64,000 bases of DNA. Source: an uncultured Saprospirales bacterium (lineage in GTDB: Bacteria > Bacteroidota > Bacteroidia > Chitinophagales > JADIYW01). A program made the translations under genes and the position numbers. The notes beneath the pieces are model-generated. The model was given only the letters and a program-made list of their open reading frames with translations. It searched no databases and was not told the DNA's origin. The stretch lies in assembly GCA_938008535.1 (NCBI GenBank), contig CALLKF010000164.1, positions 1 to 64,000 of the forward strand, given 5' to 3'. Of the stretch, positions 33,996 to 43,102 are shown piece by piece; the first letter of the stretch is position 1, and each line of letters starts with the position of its first letter.

Positions 33996-34979
33996 TTATT
34001 TTATTAATTGTTGTAATTCTTTTGTGGTTACTGTAAGTAAACCGCAAGGTGCTAATCTTTTAGTAAGCTCTCTCCAATTTTGATCTTTTGCATAAATTTT
34101 TTGTAACAAAACTGCAGCTTCGCTAACTCTTTTATTATTTGCTAATGTTATAGCTGTCCAATATTGCATTTCCAAATTAGAAGGAAGCAATTTCATTGCT
34201 GATTTATATGCTTCCATAGCAGCTTTAAAGTCATTTTTTTCAGCAAACAAATCACCTTGATTCATGAATTCATACGCTCTGAATGTTTTTAATAATCGTT
34301 CCAGTTCTTTAATCGGTTCTTTATGGTCATCCACACGCAAATCTATTAAACGGTCTTCCCATGAATTGCCATTGCTACGCGGACGAACTACTATTAATGA
34401 TGCAGATTGTTTGCCACGAATATCACCACCAGCTTTTTGCGCAGCTTTCATTACTTCTATTATTCTTTCAGCCAAAGGTTTTCCAGCATTTTCCAGCCAA
34501 GACTTTTCCATTGCAGGTACAACTTTATCAGTCAGCATCATATTTGCTTGCACAGAAAAATTTTGTCCGTTTTTATGATCTGCAAATTGAATACATTTTT
34601 GTCCGGTATGTGTTACTACATTTCCAAATGTATCAATAATTGCAACTTGTCGAACCTCTTTTCCAGCATCATCTGCTAATAAAATATTCAATGCTTCCTG
34701 AGGCGTTTTTCCTTGTTTTAATAATTCTAAACCACGAACACCAAACGAAACATTTACAAACGATTGTGTAGCTACAGCACCAACACCAGCTTGTGCCCAT
34801 GAAACAACAGTACCAACGCTAAACCAATGCGATTGAACGCCAACTGCAATTTCGCCAGTTTTTTCATCGCGTGCAACAATTGAAAATGTATGTGCAAATG
34901 GTTCTTTACTGAATAATTGTCTAGACATGATATTGTTAATTAGACAAAACGATATAAAAATAAACAACAGACGTTTCAT
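33996..34979 (-). CDS. Exported DUF1028 protein with TPR-like tail
   Basis: A 327-residue protein: signal peptide about 1-19, then a DUF1028 domain (HTFSIVARDEKTGEIAVGVQ, GAVATQSFVNVSFG) to about residue 230, then a TPR-like helical region (ALMEAYKSAM-type repeats such as KAAMEAYKSAMKLLPSNLEM). DUF1028 has an Ntn-hydrolase-like fold and unknown activity. After signal cleavage it may form its nucleophile, but I cannot identify it. It overlaps closely with the DUF1003 gene downstream. Confidence 0.85.
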   Translation of the reverse strand: MKRLLFIFISFCLINNIMSRQLFSKEPFAHTFSIVARDEKTGEIAVGVQSHWFSVGTVVSWAQAGVGAVATQSFVNVSFGVRGLELLKQGKTPQEALNILLADDAGKEVRQVAIIDTFGNVVTHTGQKCIQFADHKNGQNFSVQANMMLTDKVVPAMEKSWLENAGKPLAERIIEVMKAAQKAGGDIRGKQSASLIVVRPRSNGNSWEDRLIDLRVDDHKEPIKELERLLKTFRAYEFMNQGDLFAEKNDFKAAMEAYKSAMKLLPSNLEMQYWTAITLANNKRVSEAAVLLQKIYAKDQNWRELTKRLAPCGLLTVTTKELQQLIK

Positions 34980-35014
34980 AAAGTCAGATTTTTATTAAAG
35001 ATAGGCAGATTCTG

Positions 35015-35518
35015 TTATATCTTTCCTCTTAAACCTAACTCTATCAATTCCATTTTTTGTGGTTTGCCATTTTCTATTTCAAACCGTAAAATAGTTTTCA
35101 TTTTATGAAAGCCATGCACACCTGCAGCACCTGGATTGATATGCAGTAAATTAAATTTCTCATCACGCATAATTTTTAAAATATGCGAATGACCACAAAC
35201 TAAAATATTTGGCTTTTCCTGTTTAATAATTTCGCGCACACGCTGATTATATACGCCAACTGCGCCTGCGATATGTGTAATAAATATTTTACAATTTTCT
35301 ACTTCAAAAATTAAATCTTCCGGAAATTCTGAACGCAATTCGTGTCCGTCAATATTGCCATAAACAGCGCGTAATGGTTTGAAATTTTTTAATTGATCCG
35401 TAACTGTATTTATACCAATATCACCAGCATGCCAGATCTCATCAACATCCTTAAAATAGTCAAACACTTGTTTGTCTAAATAACTGTGTGTGTCAGAAAT
35501 GATGCCTATTCGTGTCAT
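35015..35518 (-). CDS. YfcE/MJ0936-type phosphodiesterase
   Basis: A 167-residue calcineurin-like phosphoesterase. The five metal-site blocks are visible in order: SDTHSYLD, HAGDIG, YGNIDGHE, CGHSHI and NPGAAG. Members hydrolyse phosphodiesters with Mn or Ni; natural substrates are uncertain. Its ATG overlaps the stop of the MFS gene (shared base 35518), so it is translated from the same message. Confidence 0.88.
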   Translation of the reverse strand: MTRIGIISDTHSYLDKQVFDYFKDVDEIWHAGDIGINTVTDQLKNFKPLRAVYGNIDGHELRSEFPEDLIFEVENCKIFITHIAGAVGVYNQRVREIIKQEKPNILVCGHSHILKIMRDEKFNLLHINPGAAGVHGFHKMKTILRFEIENGKPQKMELIELGLRGKI

Positions 35519-36711
35519 TAATTTTTTATCAATTTAGAATAGAAAAAGATTGCTGTAGCACAAAATAAAATAACGATGCACCAAAGCATATTAAAGCCAA
35601 AATGTTGTGCCACAGCGGAACCTAAGAACGAACCAGAACTCTGTGCAATTGCCCATGTCATTGTCCAAATGCCAGCATATTGACCGCGATTGGTTTCGTC
35701 GGCTCTTGTCATCCAAAAAGAAACTAAAACAGAAAACGCGAAAATTTCGCTCAGTGTAATAAATGTCATGCTTATAAAAGCAACTAAGAAATTTACTTTA
35801 AAAATAACCAAAATTGCATACGCGATAATATGCAATGAAACACCAAAAATAACGGCTTTGCGTTTGCTACAGTTTCTTTCTAAATAATACACCAAAGACA
35901 TTTCAATCAATACAATTAAAATTCCGTTCCACATCATCAATATACCAATTGATCGCTCTGATAGCAACACTTCATTTTTAAAATAGGTGGTAAGATTAGA
36001 TAGCATTTGAAAAAAACTCATGATATAGAGCAATGAAACCAGCACAAATGAAATGAAAACTTTGTCTTTGTGTGCTGACACTTTTACTAGTACATTTTCA
36101 AGTTTATTTACTGCATCTTTTACTATGACAGGTGGCAACAATAAATAAATTAACAGCGCAGCAATCATGTTAGTGATGCCGTCAATCCAAAATAAATATT
36201 GGTAAGAATAGCTTGCTATTAAACCACCTAAACCGCCACCGACAGCCCAGCCTAAATTGAATGATAAACGCATTAATGAAAATGAACGCATGCGGTTTTC
36301 TTCCGTGCTGTATTTTGCCATAGCTGCTGAATTTGCAGGTCGAAAGGCTTCGTTGATCGATCCTAAAATAAAAACACAGATTGAAATAGAATAATAAGTG
36401 CGCAGTTGTCCAAGAACAATAAAAATGCAGCCACCTAAAATTAGTGTTGCTAATTGAACTTTATAAAAACCAATTTTGTCTGTAAGTTTTCCGCCAAGCA
36501 AACTTCCGAAAATGGCACCGATTCCAAAAAATGCGATCACGCTGCCAGCTTGCGTTAATGTGCAGCCAATTTGTGATGTTAAGTAGATCATTAAAAATGC
36601 ACCAACCATTGTGCCGCATCGGTTCACTAAATTTACAAAAGCAAGCAGCCAGATTTCTTTGGACAAACCTTTGTACGTATTAATATAATATTTGGCAGCA
36701 TTTTCAATCAT
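35518..36711 (-). CDS. MFS transporter
   Basis: A 397-residue transporter with about twelve membrane helices. The loop after helix 2 reads GGKLTDKIGFYKVQ, the MFS signature form, and GSINEAFRPANSAAMAKY follows. Asp and Asn in the first half (NLVNRCGTM) could line a substrate path. Relatives are drug or peptide exporters; no substrate is evident here. It overlaps the phosphodiesterase gene downstream by one base. Confidence 0.85.
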   Translation of the reverse strand: MIENAAKYYINTYKGLSKEIWLLAFVNLVNRCGTMVGAFLMIYLTSQIGCTLTQAGSVIAFFGIGAIFGSLLGGKLTDKIGFYKVQLATLILGGCIFIVLGQLRTYYSISICVFILGSINEAFRPANSAAMAKYSTEENRMRSFSLMRLSFNLGWAVGGGLGGLIASYSYQYLFWIDGITNMIAALLIYLLLPPVIVKDAVNKLENVLVKVSAHKDKVFISFVLVSLLYIMSFFQMLSNLTTYFKNEVLLSERSIGILMMWNGILIVLIEMSLVYYLERNCSKRKAVIFGVSLHIIAYAILVIFKVNFLVAFISMTFITLSEIFAFSVLVSFWMTRADETNRGQYAGIWTMTWAIAQSSGSFLGSAVAQHFGFNMLWCIVILFCATAIFFYSKLIKN

Positions 36712-36754
36712 GTGTTTGTAAAAATAGATAATAGCAAACTAAAAAGAGATGGAA

Positions 36755-37681
36755 TTATTTTATGGCTTCATCAATAAAGCTGATGATCGCTTTAATTTCT
36801 TTTGGCTGAAACCATGTGTAATCTTTGTTTTTATTAAAAAAAGTAAGTTGACGTTTGGCGTATTGACGTGTATGCAGTTTGATCAATTCAACGGCTTCAT
36901 TCAAAGTTGTTTTGTCATCTATAAAATCAAATAATTCCTTGTAGCCAACAGTTTGCAGCGCATTGTGAGCTCTGTAGTTATAAACTGATTTTGCTTCTTC
37001 CAGAAAGCCTTGACGCATCATTTCATCAACGCGTGTATTGATATTGTGATGCAATTGGTCTTTAGATAAATTTATACCGATTTTTATTGGCGTAAAATTT
37101 CGATGGACATCATTTTTTCTTTTGAAATAAGAAAATTTTTGCTGTGTGCCAATGCAAACTTCCAGCGCACGAATTACTCGTTGCGGATTTTGTATATCTA
37201 TCGAATGATACGTTTCTTCGTCTAATTCTTTTAGTTTTTGTTGTAATGGTTCGATGCCAAAATCCTTATAATTTTGATTTAATTCTTCACGTATTTTTTC
37301 ATCAATTGTTGGAATTTCATCGAAACCATTTAATATTGCATTGATATAAAAACCGGTGCCACCACAAAGTACGAGTACGTTTTTTGTTTTAAATAAATCA
37401 TCTAATAACGCAATCACTTCTCGCTCATATTCACCTGCTGAGAAATATTCGTCAATGCTTTTGTTTGCAATAAAATGATGTTTGACTTCATTTAATTCGT
37501 CAACACTTGGCCGCGCAACACCAATATTTAATTCTTTAAAGATTTGTCGTGAATCTGCAGAAATAATTTCCGTATCAAAATGTTTTGCAATTTGAATAGC
37601 AACAGAAGTTTTACCAACGGCTGTTGGTCCTGCGATGATGATTAGAAATTTAGGATTTGAGATTTCTGATTTGAGATTCAT
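36755..37681 (-). CDS. miaA: tRNA dimethylallyltransferase
   Basis: A 308-residue MiaA. The P-loop is AGPTAVGKTS at 17-26, SADSRQIF binds substrate, and GGTGFYINAIL, RALEVCIGT and TVGYKEL follow. The enzyme attaches a dimethylallyl group to A37 of tRNAs that read codons starting with U. It lies 8 bases downstream of cca on the same strand; with tsaC it forms a tRNA-maturation run. Confidence 0.95.
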   Translation of the reverse strand: MNLKSEISNPKFLIIIAGPTAVGKTSVAIQIAKHFDTEIISADSRQIFKELNIGVARPSVDELNEVKHHFIANKSIDEYFSAGEYEREVIALLDDLFKTKNVLVLCGGTGFYINAILNGFDEIPTIDEKIREELNQNYKDFGIEPLQQKLKELDEETYHSIDIQNPQRVIRALEVCIGTQQKFSYFKRKNDVHRNFTPIKIGINLSKDQLHHNINTRVDEMMRQGFLEEAKSVYNYRAHNALQTVGYKELFDFIDDKTTLNEAVELIKLHTRQYAKRQLTFFNKNKDYTWFQPKEIKAIISFIDEAIK

Positions 37682-37689
37682 TTTATTTG

Positions 37690-39108
37690 CTATTTATCAA
37701 TCGTCAAATTCAATTCTTTGCCTTTTTGTATCATCAGCTCAAATGCTTCGTCGTAATCATTTTTTATCACACCATCTAAAATGGAATCTTTAATAAAATC
37801 TTTAATCGTTCCGACTTCGCGTGATGGTTTAATATTAAACGTTTGCATAATAATTTCGCCGGTAATTGGTGGCTGCCAGTTGCGAATATGATCGCGTGCT
37901 TCAACTTCTTTTATTTTCTGTTGCACTAACACTAAATTGGCTTTGTAGCGCTTTACTTTTGTTTCATTTTTAGAAGTGATATCAGCATCGCACAACATCA
38001 ACAAACTTTCCAGGTCATCGCCTGCATCAAACAAAATACGACGAATAGCTGAATCGGTAATGTTTTCTTTAGTTAATGAAATTGGACGCAAATGCAACAT
38101 CACCATTTTTTGCACGAATCGCATTTTTTCGTCTAACGGCAATTTAAATCGTGCAAAAATTTTCGGTGTCCATTTGGCACCAACTACTTCGTGTCCGTGA
38201 AACGTCCAGCCGTGACCTTCTTCAAACCGTTGCGTTGCAGGTTTTGCTATGTCATGTAAAATTGCAGACCAGCGCAGCCAGAGATCATTCGTGTTTTGTG
38301 ATAAATTGTCAAGTACTTGTAACGTGTGATAAAAATTATCTTTGTGACCTAAATTATCTTTGATTGAAACACCATGCAGTTTCACCATTTCAGGAAAAAA
38401 CTGGTGCAGTAACTTTGTATCGAACAATAATTTGAAACCAGCAGAAGGTGTTTTTGATAAGATGATTTTATTCAATTCATCCGTTATTCTTTCTTGCGAA
38501 ATTATTTTTAATCTATCAGCCAATGGCTCAATATGCTGATACGTATTTTCTTCAATAGTAAAATTTAATTGTGCTGCAAAACGCACTGCACGCATCATAC
38601 GCAACGGATCATCGTCGAATGTAATTTTAGGATCTAATGGTGTGCGAATGATACCATTTTTCAAATCTTCTAAACCATTGAACGCATCAATAACTTCACC
38701 AAATTTATTTTTTGATAAATGAATAGCTAACGCGTTAATAGTAAAATCTCGTCTTGAAATATCATCTTCCAAAGTGCCATCTTCTACAATTGGTTTGCGT
38801 GAATCACGTTGATAGGATTCTTTACGCGCGCCAACAAATTCCAGTTCTATATCGTGTAGTTTTATTTGTGCTGTTCCAAAGTTTTTGAAGTAAGCAACAT
38901 ACGGTTTTGGCTGGATTTTTTCTGCAATTTTTTTCGCTAATTCAATGCCTGAGCCAACACAAACGATATCTATATCTTTACAATCACGATTTAAAATTTT
39001 GTCACGCACGAAACCACCAACAGCATACGCATCGATGTTTAATTCATCGGCACTTTGCGCTACAAGTTGCAGTAATTCATTTTCTCTTTCTGTAAAATTC
39101 AAAGTCAT
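37690..39108 (-). CDS. cca: CCA tRNA nucleotidyltransferase with HD domain
   Basis: A 472-residue class II nucleotidyltransferase. The head domain has YAVGGFVRDKIL, DIDIV (the catalytic Asp pair) and RRDFTINALA; DDDPLRMMRAVRFA follows. An HD phosphohydrolase-like region includes LHDIAKP and HGHEVVGA. The enzyme adds or repairs the 3' CCA of tRNAs. That matters here because the tRNA-Lys gene and the tRNA-like gene in this window have no encoded CCA. A -7 element (39116-39123) sits 8 bases upstream. Confidence 0.93.
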   Translation of the reverse strand: MTLNFTERENELLQLVAQSADELNIDAYAVGGFVRDKILNRDCKDIDIVCVGSGIELAKKIAEKIQPKPYVAYFKNFGTAQIKLHDIELEFVGARKESYQRDSRKPIVEDGTLEDDISRRDFTINALAIHLSKNKFGEVIDAFNGLEDLKNGIIRTPLDPKITFDDDPLRMMRAVRFAAQLNFTIEENTYQHIEPLADRLKIISQERITDELNKIILSKTPSAGFKLLFDTKLLHQFFPEMVKLHGVSIKDNLGHKDNFYHTLQVLDNLSQNTNDLWLRWSAILHDIAKPATQRFEEGHGWTFHGHEVVGAKWTPKIFARFKLPLDEKMRFVQKMVMLHLRPISLTKENITDSAIRRILFDAGDDLESLLMLCDADITSKNETKVKRYKANLVLVQQKIKEVEARDHIRNWQPPITGEIIMQTFNIKPSREVGTIKDFIKDSILDGVIKNDYDEAFELMIQKGKELNLTIDK

Positions 39109-39115
39109 TTGAACG

Positions 39116-39123
39116 CAAAGATA
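39116..39123 (-). promoter_or_regulatory. -7 element directly upstream of cca
   Basis: The minus strand reads TTATCTTTGCG, a good TAnnTTTG match, ending 8 bases before the cca ATG. This predicts a very short leader. No convincing -33 TTG is seen at the usual distance. Confidence 0.45.
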
Positions 39124-39162
39124 AGATTAGTAATGAGTAGAAAGTAGTAAGTAGAAAGAAAG

Positions 39163-39732
39163 TTATCGCAAATATTCGATTGAATTGTCTGTGTTTATTC
39201 TTATGAGTTTAGATGGTTGTTTGTAAGTAGATGTATCATGTCTTCTTTCTACAATAAAATCCACTTTATCTTTTATTTCAGATGAAATTTGTCCAAATTC
39301 TAATGGCGTTTTTTCACCGGAAATATTGGCTGATGTGCTGATGATTGGCTTGCCAAATTCACGAATTAATTGCTGACAGAATTTGTGTTTTACTAAACGT
39401 ATAGCAACCGTATTGTCTTCGTTAATTACATTTTTTGCCAAGCCTAAAGGATTTGGATAAATGATAGTTGTAGGAACTTTTAAAGAAAAAATCAGCGACT
39501 CAATTTCATTGGTTATGTTTACATGCTTTTCTAATGTTTCGATGGAATCTACTAAAACAATCAAACTTTTTTCTTTTGGTCGTTGTTTGATTTCAAAAAT
39601 TTTATCGACAGCATCTGCGTTGCTTGCATCGCACCCAAGACCCCAAATGGTATCAGTTGGATACAATAAAATATTGCCTTCTATCAAGTGGTTGATACAG
39701 CGAATTAAATGACTGTCTAATTTAACTTTCAT
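39163..39732 (-). CDS. tsaC: L-threonylcarbamoyladenylate synthase (TsaC/Sua5/YrdC)
   Basis: A 189-residue YrdC-domain protein: YPTDTIWGLGCDA, KQRPKEKSLIVL and ISTSANISG are family hallmarks. It makes threonylcarbamoyl-AMP for the universal t6A37 modification of ANN-decoding tRNAs, including tRNA-Lys. There is no Sua5 C-terminal domain, so it is the short TsaC form. It lies between a glycosyltransferase gene and cca. Confidence 0.92.
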   Translation of the reverse strand: MKVKLDSHLIRCINHLIEGNILLYPTDTIWGLGCDASNADAVDKIFEIKQRPKEKSLIVLVDSIETLEKHVNITNEIESLIFSLKVPTTIIYPNPLGLAKNVINEDNTVAIRLVKHKFCQQLIREFGKPIISTSANISGEKTPLEFGQISSEIKDKVDFIVERRHDTSTYKQPSKLIRINTDNSIEYLR

Positions 39733-39749
39733 AGAAAATACAAAACCAT

Positions 39750-40865
39750 TTACGCAAGACTTTTATAAACACGCATCATTTTTTCCGTCATTTTTTCCGG
39801 ATTGAATTTTTGAACTTGATGAATTGATTTTTGTTTGATCTCGGCTGCTAATTCTAAATTGTAATAAATAAAATTGATGGCTGCCGAAATTTCTTCCACA
39901 TTCATCGGATCAACAAAGATGCAAGCATCACCGCCAACTTCAGGCATAGATGAAATGTTGCTGGTGATGACCGGTTTGCCGCAGCGCAAAGCTTCCAAAA
40001 TGGGCAACCCAAATCCTTCGTACAAACTCGGATACACTAAGCCTTGCGACATATGATAAATGATCGGCAATTCGTACCAAGGCAAATCTTTCAGAAAAAA
40101 AACACGACCTTCCAAGCCATTTTCATAGATAAAATTTTCTGAATTCTGATAATCGTCACCACCATTTGAAATCGCAACCAAATGCTTGTCGGAATTTTCC
40201 GGTAATGTCATCGCTTTTAAGATGTTGATGAAATTTTTTCGCTTATTCAACGCACCAACAAACAATACAAAATCGCGCGGCAAGCCATATCGCGCAAAAT
40301 ATTCATCCTTTAAAACATAATTACATTCGTACTCATATTCTTTATTCCATGTTGGATAAACCACATGAATTTTTTCTTCAGGAACTTTAAATAATTCCAT
40401 CAAGTCTTGCTTTGTTTGCTCACTAACTGCAATAATGGCATCAGCAATATGACATGCTTTTTTTGTTTTATACGCATACATTTGACGGTCAATAAATGGA
40501 AATGTTTTTGGTAATTTTTGAAAGATAACGTCATGAATCGTTACCACTTTTTTCATTGGTTGTGGTAAGTCAGGCACTTCAGCACTCAAGCCATGATAGA
40601 TATTAATTCCATGTTTAAAGATATCTTCTTCAACGCCTTTAAACCGCCAAAGATCAGCACTGAACGCGTCAGAAATTACAGTTCGGTCAACGTATTCTTT
40701 GTATTTGTACGGACTGTCTTCAAAATATTTTTGATGAACAAAAATCTTGTATTCTTCATTTGGGAAAAACTGTAATAATCGATTAAACAGTGTTCGCGAA
40801 TAATTTCCTAAACCTGTTTTATTATCGTATAAACGTTTTCCGTCGAAACCTATAGTTAATGGCAT
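39750..40865 (-). CDS. Family 4 glycosyltransferase
   Basis: A 371-residue GT-B enzyme. The N-terminal half begins LTIGFDGKRLYDNKTGLGNY with the Gly-rich acceptor-side loop; the C-terminal half has FVGALNKRKN and YPSLYEGFGLPILEAL, the EX7E donor-binding motif of GT4. It probably adds a sugar to a cell-surface glycan using a nucleotide sugar. No polysaccharide cluster surrounds it, so the target is unknown. The gene follows dapD by 24 bases. Confidence 0.88.
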   Translation of the reverse strand: MPLTIGFDGKRLYDNKTGLGNYSRTLFNRLLQFFPNEEYKIFVHQKYFEDSPYKYKEYVDRTVISDAFSADLWRFKGVEEDIFKHGINIYHGLSAEVPDLPQPMKKVVTIHDVIFQKLPKTFPFIDRQMYAYKTKKACHIADAIIAVSEQTKQDLMELFKVPEEKIHVVYPTWNKEYEYECNYVLKDEYFARYGLPRDFVLFVGALNKRKNFINILKAMTLPENSDKHLVAISNGGDDYQNSENFIYENGLEGRVFFLKDLPWYELPIIYHMSQGLVYPSLYEGFGLPILEALRCGKPVITSNISSMPEVGGDACIFVDPMNVEEISAAINFIYYNLELAAEIKQKSIHQVQKFNPEKMTEKMMRVYKSLA

Positions 40866-40889
40866 TGTTCTTACTACTTTATTTTCATA

Positions 40890-41705
40890 CTATACAGACA
40901 AATCAAAATCTCTCAATGCATCATTTAAAGAAGTCTTGGTATCGGTGCTTTCTTTTCTTTTTCCGATAATTAATGCGCATGGCACCTGGTAAATTCCTGC
41001 AGGAAATTGTTTTGGAATGGTTCCTGGAATGACTACACTTCTTGCAGGCACCACTCCACGATATTCTTTTGGCTCGCTACCTGAAACATCAATGATTTTT
41101 GTGGACATAGTTAAAACTACGTTTGCACCTAATACAGCTTCTTGTTCTACTCGAACACCTTCTACAACAATGCATCTTGAGCCAATAAAACAATCATCTT
41201 CTATAATAACAGGTGCAGCTTGCACTGGTTCAAGAACGCCGCCAATACCAACGCCACCACTTAGATGAACATTTTTGCCAATCTGCGCACAACTGCCAAC
41301 TGTTGCCCAAGTATCTACCATTGTTCCGCTATCAACATATGCACCAATATTTACATAAGATGGCATCATAATAACACCTTTAGCTAAAAATGCACCGCGA
41401 CGAGCAATTGCGTGTGGAACCACACGAACACCTAATGCAGCATAATTTCTTTTCAATGGAATTTTGTCGTGAAATTCAAATGGGCCAACTTCAATTGTTT
41501 CCATTTTTTGTGTTGGAAAATAAAGAATCACCGCTTTTTTGATCCAGTCGTTAACATGCCAGTCGTTATTTATTTTTTCAGCTACACGCAATTTCCCTAA
41601 GTCTAATTGCGTTATTACTTCGTTGATAGCATCTAAAGTGGCAGCATCTTGTAATAAAGTTCTGTCATTCCACGCTTTTTCTATAATTTGTTTAATATCG
41701 TCCAT
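40890..41705 (-). CDS. dapD: Tetrahydrodipicolinate N-succinyltransferase
   Basis: About 271 residues. A helical N-terminal part is followed by the left-handed beta-helix hexapeptide repeats (IGAYVDSGTMVDTWATVGSC, GKNVHLSGGVGIGGVLEP). It succinylates tetrahydrodipicolinate in lysine and diaminopimelate synthesis. A longer frame from 41729 adds MTTNFGIF, but the Met at 41705 (MDDIKQIIEKAW) matches the family start, so I use it. It diverges from the lipoprotein gene at 41748. Confidence 0.93.
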   Translation of the reverse strand: MDDIKQIIEKAWNDRTLLQDAATLDAINEVITQLDLGKLRVAEKINNDWHVNDWIKKAVILYFPTQKMETIEVGPFEFHDKIPLKRNYAALGVRVVPHAIARRGAFLAKGVIMMPSYVNIGAYVDSGTMVDTWATVGSCAQIGKNVHLSGGVGIGGVLEPVQAAPVIIEDDCFIGSRCIVVEGVRVEQEAVLGANVVLTMSTKIIDVSGSEPKEYRGVVPARSVVIPGTIPKQFPAGIYQVPCALIIGKRKESTDTKTSLNDALRDFDLSV

Positions 41706-41747
41706 AAAAATTCCGAAATTTGTCGTCAAAATTAAATATTTAAAGTT

Positions 41748-42401
41748 ATGAAACTGATTAAAAATAAATTAAATGTGTACTTAAAGCTGTTGATACTATT
41801 TTTTGTGTTCATAAGTATCACATCTTGTAATAATAAAAAGAAAGTAGAAGTAAAAAATAAAGAAGGAATTGTGGTGGAAAGTTATTTTGTTGACAAAAAA
41901 AATCCGTCTGAAAAAATAGGTGTTTATAATAGATATTATGATGATGGAAAAATTGTAGAAGTAGCCAATTATAAAAATGGAAAATTAAATGGTGTACGAA
42001 CGCTTTATCATCCAAATGGAAATAAAATGCAAGAAGAAAATTATATAGATGATAAATTAGAAGGAAAAGTGACTTCTTATTTTGAAGATGGATCGCTGCA
42101 ACAGGAAGCTGTTTATAAAGATAATTCAGGAAATGGTGTTTGGAAAAATTACTTTAAAGATCAAAAAAATGTAGTGAAAGAAGAGGTTACAATTGTGGAA
42201 AATAAAATAAACGGTGCTTTTAAAGAATTTTATCCAAATGGAAAATTACATGCGACAGGCAAAAAAATAGAAGTAAATGAAGGACCAGACGCATTTGATA
42301 CATATGATGGAAAAGTAGAAGTGTATGATTCTACTGGAACGCTGGAAAAAATACTTACCTTTGAAAACGGCAAACAAATTGCAAAAGAGGAAAAAAAATA
42401 A
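41748..42401 (+). CDS. Lipoprotein with MORN-like (YwqK-type) repeats
   Basis: A 217-residue protein with a signal peptide and lipobox ending ITSC (Cys at about residue 27), so it should be lipid-anchored. It then has repeats with the pattern Y.NGKL.G....Y...G (NYKNGKLNGVRTLYHPNG, YFEDGSLQQEAVYKD). These are MORN-like repeats of the family often labelled YwqK antitoxin-like; that label should not be read as a toxin-antitoxin claim here. The stop is followed one base later by the next lipoprotein start. Confidence 0.8.
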   Translation: MKLIKNKLNVYLKLLILFFVFISITSCNNKKKVEVKNKEGIVVESYFVDKKNPSEKIGVYNRYYDDGKIVEVANYKNGKLNGVRTLYHPNGNKMQEENYIDDKLEGKVTSYFEDGSLQQEAVYKDNSGNGVWKNYFKDQKNVVKEEVTIVENKINGAFKEFYPNGKLHATGKKIEVNEGPDAFDTYDGKVEVYDSTGTLEKILTFENGKQIAKEEKK

Positions 42402-42402
42402 A

Positions 42403-42783
42403 ATGCGAAAATCAATCAAACTTATACTTGCAACACTTTTGTTTGTTGCATGTAATTCTACAACTAAAAATTTAGGTAATAGTTTTGTACCAAAAAATCC
42501 AGTTTCAGTGCATACTGTAATTGAAAGATTAAAAACAGAAACTGCTTTTTCAGATGTGCAAATTGAAGGAAAAATTGTAAAAAGCTGCACCAGTGAAGGT
42601 TGTTGGTTTACCATAAAAGACGATTCTACAGGAAATGAAGTGCTATTTGATGTAAAAGATAAAAAATTTAGAGTACCTACAAATAGTCCTGAGAAACAAG
42701 TAGTTGTTTTGGCAGATGCACAAAATGACAGTACTTCTGAACAAAAATTTATATTATCTGTTAAAGGTCTGATGTTTAAATAA
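42403..42783 (+). CDS. DUF4920-like lipoprotein
   Basis: A 126-residue lipoprotein: leader with lipobox LLFVAC (Cys at 17), then VQIEGKIVKSCTSEGCWFTI and EVLFDVKDKKFRVP, a pattern like the DUF4920 OB-fold-type family (EGKV...C...GCWM). The two Cys residues of SCTSEGC may bind metal. A longer frame starting at 42325 overlaps the previous gene and lacks a leader, so 42403 is the better start. Function unknown. Confidence 0.75.
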   Translation: MRKSIKLILATLLFVACNSTTKNLGNSFVPKNPVSVHTVIERLKTETAFSDVQIEGKIVKSCTSEGCWFTIKDDSTGNEVLFDVKDKKFRVPTNSPEKQVVVLADAQNDSTSEQKFILSVKGLMFK

Positions 42784-42814
42784 GCGTTAATAGAGCAAAA
42801 AATAAAATAAATTC

Positions 42815-42844
42815 TTGTCTATTCACTAAAATAAATTATCTTTG
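42815..42844 (+). promoter_or_regulatory. Promoter of tRNA-Lys
   Basis: TTG at 42815-42817 and TATCTTTG at 42837-42844 are 19 bases apart, an excellent match to the Bacteroidota -33/-7 consensus. It lies 24 bases before the tRNA. Confidence 0.75.
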
Positions 42845-42868
42845 CACTCGCTTTTGTAAAAAAGCAAT

Positions 42869-42941
42869 GATTCCGTAGCTCAGCTGGTAGAGCAATACAC
42901 TTTTAATGTATGGGTCCTGGGTTCGAATCCCAGCGGGATCA
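42869..42941 (+). tRNA. tRNA-Lys (anticodon TTT)
   Basis: A complete 73-nt cloverleaf. The acceptor stem GATTCCG pairs with CGGGATC (one G-T), the D stem is GCTC/GAGC, the anticodon stem ATACA/TGTAT encloses loop CTTTTAA with anticodon TTT at 42902-42904, and the T arm is CTGGG-TTCGAAT-CCCAG. Discriminator A at 42941; no CCA encoded. A strong promoter precedes it and a hairpin terminator follows. Confidence 0.97.
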
Positions 42942-42956
42942 CAGGTGCCAAACCCA

Positions 42957-42996
42957 AACGCTTGCATATCAGAGGATTGCAGGCGTTTTTTATTTT
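42957..42996 (+). terminator. Terminator after tRNA-Lys
   Basis: AACGCTTGCA (42957-42966) pairs with TGCAGGCGTT (42978-42987) including one G-T, then TTTTATTTT. It sits 15 bases after the tRNA. Confidence 0.85.
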
Positions 42997-43017
42997 AGTT
43001 TAGTCTAAAATAAAAAA

Positions 43018-43050
43018 AACTGTTTAGGATTCTCTAAACAGTTTTTTATT
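43018..43050. terminator. Hairpin terminator between tRNA-Lys and the DUF3127 gene
   Basis: AACTGTTTAG (43018-43027) pairs with CTAAACAGTT (43034-43043), with T runs on both strands (TTTTATT on plus, an A run on the left for minus). It may serve both converging transcripts. Confidence 0.75.
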
Positions 43051-43102
43051 TAATTATGTACCTCTATTTTAAGACAACATAATCTAAATTACAATTTCAT
43101 TT

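Noticed and set aside
33994..34047. N-terminal extension of the DUF1003 protein
   Set aside because: It overlaps the end of the upstream gene and is not family-like.
41748..42401. A toxin-antitoxin role for the YwqK-like lipoprotein
   Set aside because: The label comes from the family name only; it is a MORN-repeat lipoprotein with no toxin beside it.
42325..42402. N-terminal extension of the DUF4920-like lipoprotein
   Set aside because: It lies inside the preceding gene and would hide the signal peptide and lipobox; the Met at 42403 is better.
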